DNA of 64,000 nucleotides from an uncultured Oscillospiraceae bacterium (GCA_900541975.1 UQLR01000006.1:1-64000); one strand, 5' to 3'; positions 26,032-34,716 are shown, numbered from the stretch's first letter. Notes: generated from the sequence alone by a model not told the origin. Translations and numbers: made by a program.

Positions 26032-26079
26032 AAAAGCAGGCGCACGGGCATTTTGTAGTGTCCTGACGCGCCTGCTTTT
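26032..26079. terminator. Bidirectional terminator between convergent genes
   Basis: A perfect 12-bp stem (AAAAGCAGGCGC at 26032-26043 with its complement at 26068-26079) is flanked by an A-run on one side and TTTTTATTT on the other. It serves the PlsY-like gene (plus) and the ATP-grasp gene (minus), whose stop codon touches it. Confidence 0.88.
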
Positions 26080-27095
26080 TATTTGAAATCGGGTAAAACT
26101 GCCTGTACCTTTGCAAGCAGACCGGTTCTGGGTTTACCCGGATCGGGAAGCTGTGGAAAATCGTATGCGGGATAGTCGTTCCCTTCTACAATGGCCGGGC
26201 CCTTTTCGGTGATACATACATCCCAGCCTACATACCGTATTTGCGGCACGACCAGAGCAGCTTTTTTGACAAGCGCTTTAATCTGTTCCATATAAGGTAA
26301 AGCATACCCGACAAACGAAACACCTGTGTATGGATGTTTGTCATAATTGATCAAAGCAGACGTATGCCCCGGCCCGTTAATTTTTCCCGTCTCCAGGTCA
26401 AAGCTGCATGCAATTCCGCCGTTTTCCAGATTATCCACAAAATTCCCGTTGTTCCCCATTTTAAAAACGGCGTATAAAATATGGGGAACGCCTTTTTCCA
26501 CCAGTGTTACAATCCGCAGACAATTTAAAGAACAGGGATAAATGGCAGCGGCCGCCTTATGTTGTACGATAACTTCTTCAATCAGGCCGAAATTTTTTTG
26601 CGGATCCTTTACATATGCGTAAAGCGCTTTTATATCTGCAAAATTTGCCGTTTGAATTTTCTCGATTCCTTTTCCGCTTTCGCCAACATAAGGCTTTGCA
26701 AAAAAAGCTTCCCTGCCCTGCACAAAAGCCGCAAACGCAGGAAAATTGATTTCCTTCAGGTCGAGCACTTCCCTGCCCAGAAACGCCTTGAAGCGTTTGT
26801 CAAAAACGTTCTTCTGATCAAAAATATAGCTGTACGACTGATCATTGGCATGCATGATCAGCCTTTTATTTTTCACCCGCGTCATATAGGTGCGGCGCTC
26901 ACGGGCGTTCATATTATAAAATTCAAAAATCTGATAATCGTAATATCCGGCGCCATAGCGCAACGAACAGTTTACCATGTCGAAAAACAGTCCTGCTTTG
27001 CTTTTTCCCGTTTTTCTATGGATGGCGTCTATCACCTTTTTCATTTTCTCAAGGCTTGCACCGCCTGCCATTCTGGCAATATACTTCAGGCTCAT
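26079..27095 (-). CDS. ATP-grasp protein, sugar-transfer-associated type
   Basis: A 338-residue ATP-grasp enzyme of the sugar-transfer-associated (ATPgrasp_ST) family, which joins a carboxylate to an amine or similar nucleophile. Visible features are the nucleotide-binding EAFFAKPYVGESGKGIEKI segment, the acidic IEEVIVQH, SLNCLRIVTLVEKG, and the late metal ligands GWDVCITEKGPAIVEGND. There is no membrane segment. AGGGGGAT lies seven bases before the ATG. An ectB-like aminotransferase gene lies upstream on the same strand, separated by a terminator. The two together suggest synthesis of a diaminobutyrate-containing compound, but that is inference. Confidence 0.83.
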   Translation of the reverse strand: MSLKYIARMAGGASLEKMKKVIDAIHRKTGKSKAGLFFDMVNCSLRYGAGYYDYQIFEFYNMNARERRTYMTRVKNKRLIMHANDQSYSYIFDQKNVFDKRFKAFLGREVLDLKEINFPAFAAFVQGREAFFAKPYVGESGKGIEKIQTANFADIKALYAYVKDPQKNFGLIEEVIVQHKAAAAIYPCSLNCLRIVTLVEKGVPHILYAVFKMGNNGNFVDNLENGGIACSFDLETGKINGPGHTSALINYDKHPYTGVSFVGYALPYMEQIKALVKKAALVVPQIRYVGWDVCITEKGPAIVEGNDYPAYDFPQLPDPGKPRTGLLAKVQAVLPDFK

Positions 27096-27134
27096 GGTTT
27101 TATCCCCCTGTCCGTTTATTAGGCCTATAAAAAC

Positions 27135-27158
27135 GGTACGCCGCTTTTTCGGCGTACC
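27135..27158 (-). terminator. Terminator or attenuator between ectB-like and ATP-grasp genes
   Basis: A perfect 9-bp stem (GGTACGCCG at 27135-27143 with its complement at 27150-27158) with a 6-base loop is followed on the minus strand by GTTTTTATAG. It lies only 40 bases before the ATP-grasp start, so that gene depends on read-through or on a very short promoter. Confidence 0.7.
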
Positions 27159-27193
27159 TGTTTATTCTGCTTATTCTGCCGGTTCTTACACTT

Positions 27194-28462
27194 TTACAGT
27201 TTTGCAAGATTTTCCGCGATCGCTTCTTTTAAAATTTGCAACCCATGCACCAGCTGCTCTTCTTCTATTACAAGCGGCGGCATAAGCTTTACAACAGAGT
27301 TCTTTCTGCCTGCGCCTTCAATGATCAAATGCTTTGCAAAGCACGAGGCAATCACCTGGTCGCTAAAGCCGTTTACCGGAATTTTTTCAAACTCAATCCC
27401 CCAGATCAGGCCCAGCCCGCGAAGCTCCAGCCTTTCGTCAAGCGGCAAAATTTCCTGCTCGATAAAACGCCTGACGATCTCGCCTTTTTCCCGGGTCTGT
27501 TTTTCAACATGATGCGCAAGCATATATTCAAGCCCCGCCTTGGCAGCGACAAACGCAAGCTGGTTTCCCCTGAACGTACCGTTATGCTCGCCGGGCGCCC
27601 AAATGTCCAACTGCGGCTTAAACAATGTAAGCGCAAGCGGCAGGCCGTAGCCGCCAATGGACTTGGAAAGCGTGACTATATCTGGCACAATACCCGCACG
27701 CTCAAAGGAAAAGAAGCTTCCGCTGCGGCAGCAGCCTACCTGAATGTCGTCCACAATCAGTAAAATATCATACTGGTCGCAAAATACGCGGACACGCTGT
27801 AAAAAGCTGTTGTCAAATACGCGGATCCCGCCCTCCGCCTGAATGGTTTCAATTACAAGCGCCGCCGGCTTTTCTACGCCTGAATGGTCGTCTGTCAGCA
27901 GCTTTTCCATATACGCCACCGTATCCAGCTGCGGAAACATATAGGGTGCCGGAATATGTGTAACATCCGTCAGCTGTACGCCTGCACCTCTGCGGGAGGC
28001 CTTGTCTGTTGTTAAGGAAAGCGCACCGAGAGACATTCCATGAAACGCGCCCATCAACGCAAAAATATTACTGCGTTTTTTCACCTTCCGCGCAAGCTTG
28101 ATTGCAGCTTCCACCGCATTGGCTCCGGTAGGACCCGGGAACTGAATTTTATAATCAAACCCACGGGGTCTTAAAACTTTTTCTTCAAAATATTCAATAA
28201 ATTCCCTTTTTGGTACCGTATACATGTCAAGCGCATGCAGCACACCGTCCGACTGCAGATAACGGATCAGTTTTTCTTTAATATAGTCGTTGTTATGCCC
28301 GTAATTTACAGCGCCGGCCCCACAGAAAAAATCCGTATAGCTTTCCCCCAGTTCGTCATAGAACGTTGCGCCTTTCGCCGTTGTAAAAACGGTGGGAAAA
28401 CGCCTGCAATAAGAACGAACCTGCGATTCATATAGTTCAAATGCCTCTGTTTTCAAAACCAT
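27194..28462 (-). CDS. ectB: Diaminobutyrate--2-oxoglutarate aminotransferase (EctB-like)
   Basis: A 422-residue class III PLP aminotransferase closest in motif to EctB, which makes L-2,4-diaminobutyrate from aspartate semialdehyde and glutamate. Features are VRSYCRRFPTVF, FPGPTGANAVEAAIKLARK, the PLP aspartate in LLIVDDIQVGCCRSG and the Schiff-base lysine in VTLSKSIGGYGLPL. The ectoine genes ectA and ectC are not beside it. Diaminobutyrate may therefore feed another pathway, possibly via the downstream ATP-grasp ligase. Other omega-aminotransferase specificities cannot be excluded. The gene has its own promoter about 100 bases upstream. Confidence 0.85.
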   Translation of the reverse strand: MVLKTEAFELYESQVRSYCRRFPTVFTTAKGATFYDELGESYTDFFCGAGAVNYGHNNDYIKEKLIRYLQSDGVLHALDMYTVPKREFIEYFEEKVLRPRGFDYKIQFPGPTGANAVEAAIKLARKVKKRSNIFALMGAFHGMSLGALSLTTDKASRRGAGVQLTDVTHIPAPYMFPQLDTVAYMEKLLTDDHSGVEKPAALVIETIQAEGGIRVFDNSFLQRVRVFCDQYDILLIVDDIQVGCCRSGSFFSFERAGIVPDIVTLSKSIGGYGLPLALTLFKPQLDIWAPGEHNGTFRGNQLAFVAAKAGLEYMLAHHVEKQTREKGEIVRRFIEQEILPLDERLELRGLGLIWGIEFEKIPVNGFSDQVIASCFAKHLIIEGAGRKNSVVKLMPPLVIEEEQLVHGLQILKEAIAENLAKL

Positions 28463-28567
28463 TCTCTCCTTATTTTTGCATACCAGCAGAAAAAGAGATT
28501 TTGCACTGCTTTTGTTTTTTGCTGCAGCCTGCTATCTTATGCAACTGCGCCTTTTTAAACATTCCTA

Positions 28568-28596
28568 ATTCTACAATCTTTATATCATTTCGTCAA
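28568..28596 (-). promoter_or_regulatory. Sigma-A promoter of the ectB-like gene
   Basis: On the minus strand TTGACG (28591-28596) and TAGAAT (28568-28573) are 17 bases apart, giving a leader of about 100 bases before the ATG at 28462. This gap of 331 bases to the divergent lipoprotein gene also holds that gene's promoter. Confidence 0.75.
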
Positions 28597-28714
28597 GGGC
28601 TCCGAATGAAAAAAACAAATGCCATAAAAAAGCGGGGGGAAGCACTGTAATTTTATCCGTATTTTAAAATATTTCCATAAATGCTTTCAAACATGCATAA
28701 ATCCGTTGGGTTGT

Positions 28715-28743
28715 TTGCGGTTTTTCTTTGCCTGTGCTATACT
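28715..28743 (+). promoter_or_regulatory. Sigma-A promoter of the transglutaminase-like lipoprotein gene
   Basis: TTGCGG (28715-28720) and TATACT (28738-28743) are 17 bases apart, with a TGC extension just before the -10. It lies about 50 bases upstream of the ATG at 28794. Confidence 0.75.
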
Positions 28744-28793
28744 TTTATCATAAAAAACATATATTTTAACGGTTCTTGAAAGGAGGCGTTTTT

Positions 28794-30179
28794 ATGCCGG
28801 CTGCCTTAAAACGATCTTTATGCGCACTTTGCTGCTGCGCTCTGCTTTGCCTGTGTACTGCATGCAGTGGTCTGGAGGGAACTGTAAAAGAAGAACCAAA
28901 CACAGCAAGCCCTGCTGCCGGCAATATTCCAGCGGCTGATAAACCCGCGGCCTCCGGCATTGAAATCGACCCCAGTGCACAAAGCGGGGATTACGACTAT
29001 AACACTATAAACGGTGATGACGCTCCGCAGCAGGGATATTATACCCCCATCTCTCTGACACACGGGTTCGATGCCCTGCAAACGCAGCCACAGCAGTACT
29101 TTTACAAACGGCTTACAAGCGATGTTTATACCGTGGCGCAGCAGCCCAATGAAGGCGGAAACTATCTGATTGAAAAAATTCACCTGCCTGGTATGTATTT
29201 GAAGGAAGAGGAAATCCGTCTGGTTATCGAGGCTTTTTCAAGCGACCATCCGGAAGTTTTCTGGCTTGATAATTTATTTGGCTATACATTTGACGGGACA
29301 GATATGGTAATTCAGATGTATTCGATCATCAGTCCGGAAACGATTGATATTTATACGGATGAAATAAACGCCGTCGCCGACAGTATGATCGCCTCGGTCC
29401 CCAAGGGGCTTGACGAATACGAGCGGGAACGGTTTATCCATGACAACCTGCTTGCGCGATGCACTTACGCGACGGATACCAAAAATATACAGCAAAACTG
29501 GAAACCCTTTACGGTCTACGGCGCTTTAGCGGAGGGCAGCGCCGTATGCGAAGGTTATACAAAGGCTATACAGTACCTGCTGCGCTTTGTGGGGATTGAA
29601 AGCATTCCGGTCAATGGCACGGCAAAGGAACAATGGCATCAGTGGAACCTTGTAAAAATTGACGGCTGCTGGTACCATTTGGACGCTACGTGGAATGACA
29701 GTACCGATTATATTTTTTACGATTATTTTAACATAACGGATACAATCATCCAGTACGATCACCGGATTGCCTCTGATTTTTTTGCCCTTGATCCGGACGA
29801 TATATGCGGCAGTGTAGGAAAAGAAGCCCAGCTGTTTAATATTACCCTTCCCTCCTGCACGGAAACCGCCGCAAATTTTTATATTCATGAGGCTGTGATT
29901 CTGTATGGCTTTGATGAAAAAGCAAGCGCGGCCGTTGAAAATAAAATGCTGCAAACCGCTTTGGAGAAAAAGCAGGAGCTGTATATACAGATAAGCAATT
30001 CCATTGCGTATAATGAGGCCGTGGAAGGCCTGTTTTATCAAGCCCCTTATCAGTTTTTTACATATATTGACCATACCAATAGCCTGTTGGGCGGCGAATA
30101 TGCCATTAGCAAAGAAAATGTGCGAATTATCAAAAAAGAGCGGCTTCGGATTGTAGAGATCCGCCTGGAATATATATAA
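28794..30179 (+). CDS. Lipoprotein with transglutaminase-like domain
   Basis: A 461-residue predicted lipoprotein. The signal peptide ends in a lipobox (LCLCTAC), with Cys lipidation near residue 24. A Pro/Ala/Ser-rich linker follows. A transglutaminase-like cysteine protease core lies at about residues 230-300, with Cys in EGSAVCEGYTKAIQ, His in KEQWHQWNLVKI and Asp in WYHLDATWND. Such proteins in Clostridia are often surface proteases or cross-linkers of unknown substrate. The ATG at 28794 has AAAGGAGG seven bases upstream; the open frame starts slightly earlier. It has its own promoter and stands alone, divergent from the ectB-like gene. Confidence 0.87.
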   Translation: MPAALKRSLCALCCCALLCLCTACSGLEGTVKEEPNTASPAAGNIPAADKPAASGIEIDPSAQSGDYDYNTINGDDAPQQGYYTPISLTHGFDALQTQPQQYFYKRLTSDVYTVAQQPNEGGNYLIEKIHLPGMYLKEEEIRLVIEAFSSDHPEVFWLDNLFGYTFDGTDMVIQMYSIISPETIDIYTDEINAVADSMIASVPKGLDEYERERFIHDNLLARCTYATDTKNIQQNWKPFTVYGALAEGSAVCEGYTKAIQYLLRFVGIESIPVNGTAKEQWHQWNLVKIDGCWYHLDATWNDSTDYIFYDYFNITDTIIQYDHRIASDFFALDPDDICGSVGKEAQLFNITLPSCTETAANFYIHEAVILYGFDEKASAAVENKMLQTALEKKQELYIQISNSIAYNEAVEGLFYQAPYQFFTYIDHTNSLLGGEYAISKENVRIIKKERLRIVEIRLEYI

Positions 30180-30453
30180 CGCCTGTGTCTGGCCGCCTTC
30201 TAAAAACTATACCGGCCGTCCTCAGTTCAAAACACCATAAGATAAAAACATTTTTCTGCCAGCCATCACCCTGTACAGCTTCTTTATTTTCCCAAGGCGC
30301 ATGCGTTTTCTGTTTATGGCCTACCTTTAATGGCAGGATACTTTTTAGATACAATCGGTACAGACAAGATGGAAAAGATTCTTGTATCATTCTTGTGGAA
30401 AGGAAAGCGGTTGTGCTATAATAGGGATAATACTTTAACAGAGAGGTCTTCTT
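30180..30453. other. Intergenic region before pyrK
   Basis: No gene is seen in these 274 bases. They hold the pyrK promoter at 30393-30422. I found no clear terminator for the lipoprotein gene and no PyrR-type attenuator. Confidence 0.55.
30393..30422 (+). promoter_or_regulatory. Sigma-A promoter of pyrK-pyrD
   Basis: TTGTGG (30393-30398) and a perfect TATAAT (30417-30422) are 18 bases apart, with a TGC extension of the -10. It is 31 bases upstream of the pyrK ATG. Confidence 0.7.
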
Positions 30454-31206
30454 ATGAAATACGACGCACAGCTTTTTACACTTACAAAAAAAGAAGAAAT
30501 TGCAGACGGAATTTTTGACTTTACCGTTGAAAACGGTGCGATTGCACAAATTACCAGACCTGGTCAGTTCGCGCATATTCTGGTCCCCGGCAAAACGCTG
30601 CGCAGGCCAATTTCTGTTTGCGACGTGCAAAATGACGCACTTCGCCTGGTCTTTGAAGTTAAAGGCGATGGGACAAGGCTTTTGTCGCAAACACAAATTG
30701 GGCAAACACTTGATATTCTGGCCCCGCTTGGCCATGGTTTTTCCATAGAAAAAACACAAAGAACCGCCTTTATCGGCGGTGGGATCGGCGTGCCTCCCAT
30801 GCTGCTAAGCGCCAGACAGTCTGCGCACGCCGTTGCTATTTTGGGCTTTCGCAGTAAAAGCCAGGTTATTCTAAAAGAAGATTTTGAGGCTGCCGGCTGC
30901 GAAACCATTGTTACAACAGACGACGGAAGCTTTGGTATACATGGGCTTGTTACAGACGTATTGCGCCGCAGGATTGACGATATCGACGCCGTTTGCGCCT
31001 GCGGGCCAATCCCCATGCTTAAAGCGGTTGCAGCGCTTGCAAAAGAATATAACAAACCCTGCCAGGTTTCTCTGGAAGAGCGCATGGGCTGCGGTGTGGG
31101 CGCCTGCCTGGTATGCGCCTGTAAAACCAGAACAAATAACAAAGAGGATTTTGCGCACGTATGTAAGGACGGCCCTGTATTTCATGCAGAGGAGGTTGTG
31201 TGGTAA
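30454..31206 (+). CDS. pyrK: Dihydroorotate dehydrogenase B, electron transfer subunit
   Basis: A 250-residue ferredoxin-reductase-type flavoprotein that passes electrons from PyrD to NAD+. The FAD-binding motif is in LRRPISVCDV and the NAD domain in FIGGGIGVPPMLL. The C-terminal [2Fe-2S] cysteines are in MGCGVGACLVCACKT and HVCKDGPVF. The promoter lies just upstream. Its last codons overlap the pyrD start by one base (TAATG), so the two are translationally coupled, as expected for a heterotetrameric enzyme. Confidence 0.94.
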   Translation: MKYDAQLFTLTKKEEIADGIFDFTVENGAIAQITRPGQFAHILVPGKTLRRPISVCDVQNDALRLVFEVKGDGTRLLSQTQIGQTLDILAPLGHGFSIEKTQRTAFIGGGIGVPPMLLSARQSAHAVAILGFRSKSQVILKEDFEAAGCETIVTTDDGSFGIHGLVTDVLRRRIDDIDAVCACGPIPMLKAVAALAKEYNKPCQVSLEERMGCGVGACLVCACKTRTNNKEDFAHVCKDGPVFHAEEVVW

Positions 31207-32117
31207 TGGCTGATTTACATGTAAACATAGCGGGCGTAAACTTTGGCAACCCGCTGATTGCAGCGTCCGGCACCTTTGGCTTTGGGCGCGAATACAGTGA
31301 ATTTTACCCGCTGTCTGTTTTAGGCGGGATTTCCTGCAAAGGTATTACATTACAACCGCGTTTGGGCAACCCCCCGCCCCGCATTGCCGAAACACCCGCT
31401 GGTATTTTAAACTCCGTGGGGCTGCAAAATCCCGGCGTCGACCACTTTATTGACAAAGATCTTCCCTGGCTAAAAAAACAAAATACCGTTGTAATTGCCA
31501 ATATTGCAGGCAATACGGAAGAGGACTACTGCAATATGGCGCGAAAGCTCTCCGCCACGGATATAGATATGATTGAGCTGAATATTTCCTGCCCCAACGT
31601 AAAAAGCGGCGGCGTTGCGTTTGGCACATCCTGCACTTCTGTTGCGCACATTACAAAGCGGGTACGCGCATGCTGCACAAAACCGCTCATTGTCAAGCTA
31701 TCCCCCAATGTGGCTGATATTGCAGAAATTGCAAAAGCGGCCGAAAGCGAAGGTGCCGACGCTTTATCGCTGATCAATACGCTGACCGGTATGCGTATTG
31801 ATATAGACAGCCGGCGGCCTGTTTTGCGCAACAATACCGGCGGGCTATCCGGCGCGGCGGTGTTCCCTGTTGCTGTCAGAATGGTATGGCAAACGGCAAA
31901 TGCCGTTTCTATCCCCGTTATTGGCATGGGCGGCATATCCTCCTGGCAGGACGCAGTGGAAATGCTGCTTGCAGGCGCCAGCGCGTTGCAGATTGGCACA
32001 GTGCTTTTTCACGACCCCTATGCGCCTGTTAAAATTAAAGAAGGGCTTTGTACATATCTGGATAAAAACGGCATATGCAACATAGCTGAGCTGAGCGGAG
32101 CTGTACGCCCCTGGTAA
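31206..32117 (+). CDS. pyrD: Dihydroorotate dehydrogenase B (NAD+), catalytic subunit
   Basis: A 303-residue FMN enzyme of de novo pyrimidine synthesis. Typical features are the start MADLHVNIAGVNFGNPL, the FMN and substrate segments NSVGLQNPGVD and MIELNISCPNVKSGG, and LSLINTLTGMRIDI. The phosphate-binding end is PVIGMGGISSWQDAVEMLLAG. The catalytic base is the Cys in ELNISCPN, typical of type 1B. I place the start at the ATG at 31206, overlapping the pyrK stop; an in-frame GTG at 31200 would add two residues. GGAGG lies upstream. Confidence 0.95.
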   Translation: MADLHVNIAGVNFGNPLIAASGTFGFGREYSEFYPLSVLGGISCKGITLQPRLGNPPPRIAETPAGILNSVGLQNPGVDHFIDKDLPWLKKQNTVVIANIAGNTEEDYCNMARKLSATDIDMIELNISCPNVKSGGVAFGTSCTSVAHITKRVRACCTKPLIVKLSPNVADIAEIAKAAESEGADALSLINTLTGMRIDIDSRRPVLRNNTGGLSGAAVFPVAVRMVWQTANAVSIPVIGMGGISSWQDAVEMLLAGASALQIGTVLFHDPYAPVKIKEGLCTYLDKNGICNIAELSGAVRPW

Positions 32118-32190
32118 AACACCGTATTTTTTTGCGCAATTGGGTTATGCTAACCTTATAACGCTTAATTATAAACAAGGAAGGTTGGCT

Positions 32191-32898
32191 ATGGAGCTTC
32201 TTAACGTTGCGCTTTCTTCCATTGCTTCTATTATTGCGCTTTTTATTCTTACAAAAATTATTGGCAACCGCCAGCTGTCAGAACTGAATATGTTTGATTA
32301 TATTAACGGTATTACCATTGGTTCTATCGCGGCGGAAATGGCAACTTCTTTAGAGGGCGATTTCCTGCTTCCTCTTCTTGCCATGGTCATTTATGCATGC
32401 GCCGCTGTGTTGATTTCTTATGTGGCGAGCAAATCTGAAAAAATGCGCCGTTTTTTCACAGGCCGCTCTCTGATCTTGTTAAATAACAACAAAATGTACA
32501 AAGAAAATTTTAAAAAAGCAAAGATTGATCTTGCTGAATTTTTAACGCAATGCAGAATCAACGGCTTTTTTGACTTAAACGAAGTGCAAACAGCCGTTTT
32601 TGAAACAAACGGACGCATTTCTTTTATGCCTAAAGCGCAGGAACGCCCGGTAACGCCAAAAGATCTTTCGATCCCCATGCAGGCCGAAAAACCAGCAGTT
32701 ACAGTGATAACGGACGGCCTGGTGCTCAGCGGCAATTTGCATTATACGGGCAACGACATGCAATGGCTGCAAAAGCAGCTTGCAAGCTTTGGTATCAGCA
32801 GGACGGAAGATGTTTTTCTTGCTATGGTGGACGGCAACAACAAGCTTAACGCTTACATTAAGCTGCGGGAAAAGCCTGACCGTGACGTTTTTCAATAA
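32191..32898 (+). CDS. DUF421 (YetF/YrbG-type) membrane protein
   Basis: A 235-residue protein of the DUF421 family. About three transmembrane helices fill the first 85 residues (IASIIALFILTKI, GITIGSIAAEMATS, LLAMVIYACAAVLIS). A soluble domain contains the family core NRQLSELNMFDYINGITIG and the later EVQTAVFETNGRISFMPKAQ. The function of the family is not known. In Bacillus, members are linked to spore or membrane processes. The ATG at 32191 has AAGGAAGG seven bases upstream; the frame is open further upstream without a comparable site. It lies between pyrD and ruvX on the same strand. Confidence 0.85.
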   Translation: MELLNVALSSIASIIALFILTKIIGNRQLSELNMFDYINGITIGSIAAEMATSLEGDFLLPLLAMVIYACAAVLISYVASKSEKMRRFFTGRSLILLNNNKMYKENFKKAKIDLAEFLTQCRINGFFDLNEVQTAVFETNGRISFMPKAQERPVTPKDLSIPMQAEKPAVTVITDGLVLSGNLHYTGNDMQWLQKQLASFGISRTEDVFLAMVDGNNKLNAYIKLREKPDRDVFQ

Positions 32899-32925
32899 AT
32901 TTGTCTGACAGAGGTGTTTTCTTTT

Positions 32926-33348
32926 ATGGTGATTATGGCTGTAGATCTGGGAGCCGCGCGTACTGGACTTGCTCTGTGCGATAAAGCGGAAATGCTTGCA
33001 TCCCCGCTTGGGATAATAGAGGAAAAGGATCCGGCGCAGCTGCTTGTAAAGGTTGCACAACAGGCAAAAGCGCACAAAGCAGAGCAAATTGTGGTGGGCC
33101 TTCCCAAGAATATGGATGGGTCGGAAGGTGCAAGCGCGCAGACCGCGCGCGAATTTGCCGGTTTTCTGCATGCGCTTACAGGTATCGCCGTAGATATGCG
33201 CGATGAACGCGGCACAACCGTTAGCGCCCATAATTATTTAAACCGGACAAATACCCGAGGAAAAAAGCGAAAAGCGGTGGTTGACAGCGTTGCGGCGACC
33301 ATAATTTTACAAGATTATCTGGACGCCAGAAGACTACAAAATACATAA
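32926..33348 (+). CDS. ruvX: Holliday junction resolvase RuvX (YqgF)
   Basis: A 140-residue RNase H-fold nuclease of the YqgF family, linked to pre-16S rRNA processing and recombination. The first catalytic Asp is in MAVDLGAARTGLAL, the central motif is IVVGLPKNMDGSEG, followed by DMRDERGTTVSA and the terminal DSVAATIILQDYL with the last Asp. The start may be the ATG at 32926, with GAGGTG nine bases upstream, or the ATG at 32935. It lies 27 bases after the DUF421 gene. A terminator is about 80 bases downstream. Confidence 0.93.
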   Translation: MVIMAVDLGAARTGLALCDKAEMLASPLGIIEEKDPAQLLVKVAQQAKAHKAEQIVVGLPKNMDGSEGASAQTAREFAGFLHALTGIAVDMRDERGTTVSAHNYLNRTNTRGKKRKAVVDSVAATIILQDYLDARRLQNT

Positions 33349-33429
33349 AGTAAAAAAGGACCGTGGCAGAGGAATATAAAGAAATATTGCTGAAATACCG
33401 ACCCATGCCAAATGTGAACGGGAAATAAG

Positions 33430-33478
33430 AAAACTCTATGCGAATGGAAGAACCATTTGCATAGAGTTTTTTGCTTTT
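33430..33478 (+). terminator. Terminator after ruvX
   Basis: A 12-bp stem (AAAACTCTATGC at 33430-33441 with its complement at 33459-33470), extendable inward, is followed by TTTTTTGCTTTTT. The rest of the 286-base gap to the HxlR gene shows no gene. Confidence 0.82.
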
Positions 33479-33634
33479 TCAAATTTTTAAGCGTCTACAG
33501 GATGTGCAGCCGCTGCCGAACCTGAAAATCTTGGAAACTTGGGTGGCTATCTTCAACAAGTTTTGTCGGGGTTATTCCTCACAAAAAATTGCATATATGT
33601 GCATATTTGCATTGCTTGCCAATTTGTAAACCCA

Positions 33635-33952
33635 CTAATTCTTGCTATTTTGAATATATGCTTGAGTGCCCCAATTACCAAGGGCTTGCAGTGCCGGATC
33701 TATTGCTTTTCCAAGAGAGGTGAGCGAATATTCCACTTTAGGAGGAATTTCATTATACTGCTGGCGGTTTACGATTTGGTTCTTTTCTAATTCTCCTAAA
33801 GATTTAGAAAGCATAACACTGGAAATCCCACTTAATCGCCGTTGCAACTCGTTGAAACGAATTGTTTCCTGCTGATTTAATTCCCAAAGAATCCGCAGCT
33901 TCCACTTTCCATTTAATAAATCCAAAGCATATTTTATAGGACAATCTACCAT
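33635..33952 (-). CDS. HxlR-family transcriptional regulator
   Basis: A 105-residue winged-helix regulator of the HxlR/YodB type. The signature is CPIKYALDLLNGKWKLRILW, with Cys4 at the position used for thiol-based sensing of electrophiles in YodB-like proteins. The helix-turn-helix region ELQRRLSGISSVMLSKSLGE and the end VEYSLTSLGKAIDPAL follow. It is divergent from a nitroreductase gene, the typical arrangement for a repressor of a quinone or nitro-compound reductase. An inverted repeat at 33966-33989 just upstream could be its operator. GGAGT precedes the ATG. Confidence 0.9.
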   Translation of the reverse strand: MVDCPIKYALDLLNGKWKLRILWELNQQETIRFNELQRRLSGISSVMLSKSLGELEKNQIVNRQQYNEIPPKVEYSLTSLGKAIDPALQALGNWGTQAYIQNSKN

Positions 33953-33965
33953 GTCAATACTCCTA

Positions 33966-33989
33966 TACTTAATTTTTTCTTAGTAAGTA
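33966..33989. promoter_or_regulatory. Putative HxlR-type operator
   Basis: The inverted repeat TACTTA (33966-33971) ... TAAGTA (33984-33989) resembles YodB/HxlR boxes (TACT...AGTA). It lies in the 121-base gap between the HxlR gene and the nitroreductase gene, where it could control both. Confidence 0.55.
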
Positions 33990-34005
33990 AATATAAATTG
34001 CGTAC

Positions 34006-34033
34006 TTGTTATATTTTTACCATTGGTTATAAT
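34006..34033 (+). promoter_or_regulatory. Sigma-A-like promoter of the nitroreductase gene
   Basis: TTGTTA (34006-34011) and TATAAT (34028-34033) are separated by 16 bases, 40 bases upstream of the ATG at 34074 and next to the putative HxlR operator. Confidence 0.6.
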
Positions 34034-34073
34034 TATAATTGCAACAAGCAAAAAAGTAAAGGAGAATGATTTT

Positions 34074-34622
34074 ATGCAGGTATTAAATGCCATTGAGTTA
34101 AGAAAAAGTGTCCGTACATACGCCCCCAAGACCGTGGAAACGGAAAAAATGGAGGTAATTATCAAGGCTGGCAACCTTGCTCCTGTTTTTGGCCGGTTTC
34201 ACATGACAGTCATTGAAAATCAGCAGCTGCTTCAAGAAATTAACGACATCACATTAGACATGATGAAACATTCCGGCAATGAATTTCTTGAAAAACGAGC
34301 CGCAACAGAGGGTTATAATCCTCTTTATGGTGCGCCTGCTTTGATTATTCTGTCTGCTCCGAATGGAAATGACAGCAACGGATTTAATATGGCAAATGTT
34401 TCATGTGCTGCTGAAAACATGATTATTCAAGCCACAGAGTTAGGCTTAGGCAGTTGCTTTGTAATGGGGCCGATGATTGCTTTTGCAAATCCAGAACTGG
34501 CAAAGAAAGTTGAAATCCCGGAAGGGTATGCTCCTCTTGTCGGTGTGTTGGTGGGTTATCCGTCGGAGAACTTGACAAAGAATGCGAGGATCGTTTCAAA
34601 TAATGTATCTTATCGCAAATAA
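34074..34622 (+). CDS. Nitroreductase family protein
   Basis: A 182-residue FMN-dependent nitroreductase. The start region MQVLNAIELRKSVRTYAPKT gives the phosphate-binding Arg and Ser residues. The middle has IKAGNLAPVFGRF and PALIILSAPNGND, and the end GLGSCFVMGPMIAF, PEGYAPLVGVLVGYPSE. It probably reduces quinones or nitro compounds with NAD(P)H. AAAGGAGAA lies nine bases before the ATG; the frame is open further upstream without a site. It is divergent from an HxlR regulator. Codon use in this patch is plainer and less GCG-rich than in neighbours, which may mark a transferred cassette. Confidence 0.9.
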   Translation: MQVLNAIELRKSVRTYAPKTVETEKMEVIIKAGNLAPVFGRFHMTVIENQQLLQEINDITLDMMKHSGNEFLEKRAATEGYNPLYGAPALIILSAPNGNDSNGFNMANVSCAAENMIIQATELGLGSCFVMGPMIAFANPELAKKVEIPEGYAPLVGVLVGYPSENLTKNARIVSNNVSYRK

Positions 34623-34716
34623 TCTTTATCGGTGTGTTGCACTATGAGGGCATCGGATGATTAGCATGAGAATATTTTAATGTTATTGATACTCTATCCA
34701 GTTTTGTCAAATAGGC

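Noticed and set aside
30180..30453. PyrR-type attenuator before pyrK
   Set aside because: No antiterminator/terminator pair or PyrR-binding loop is visible; a simple promoter explains the region.
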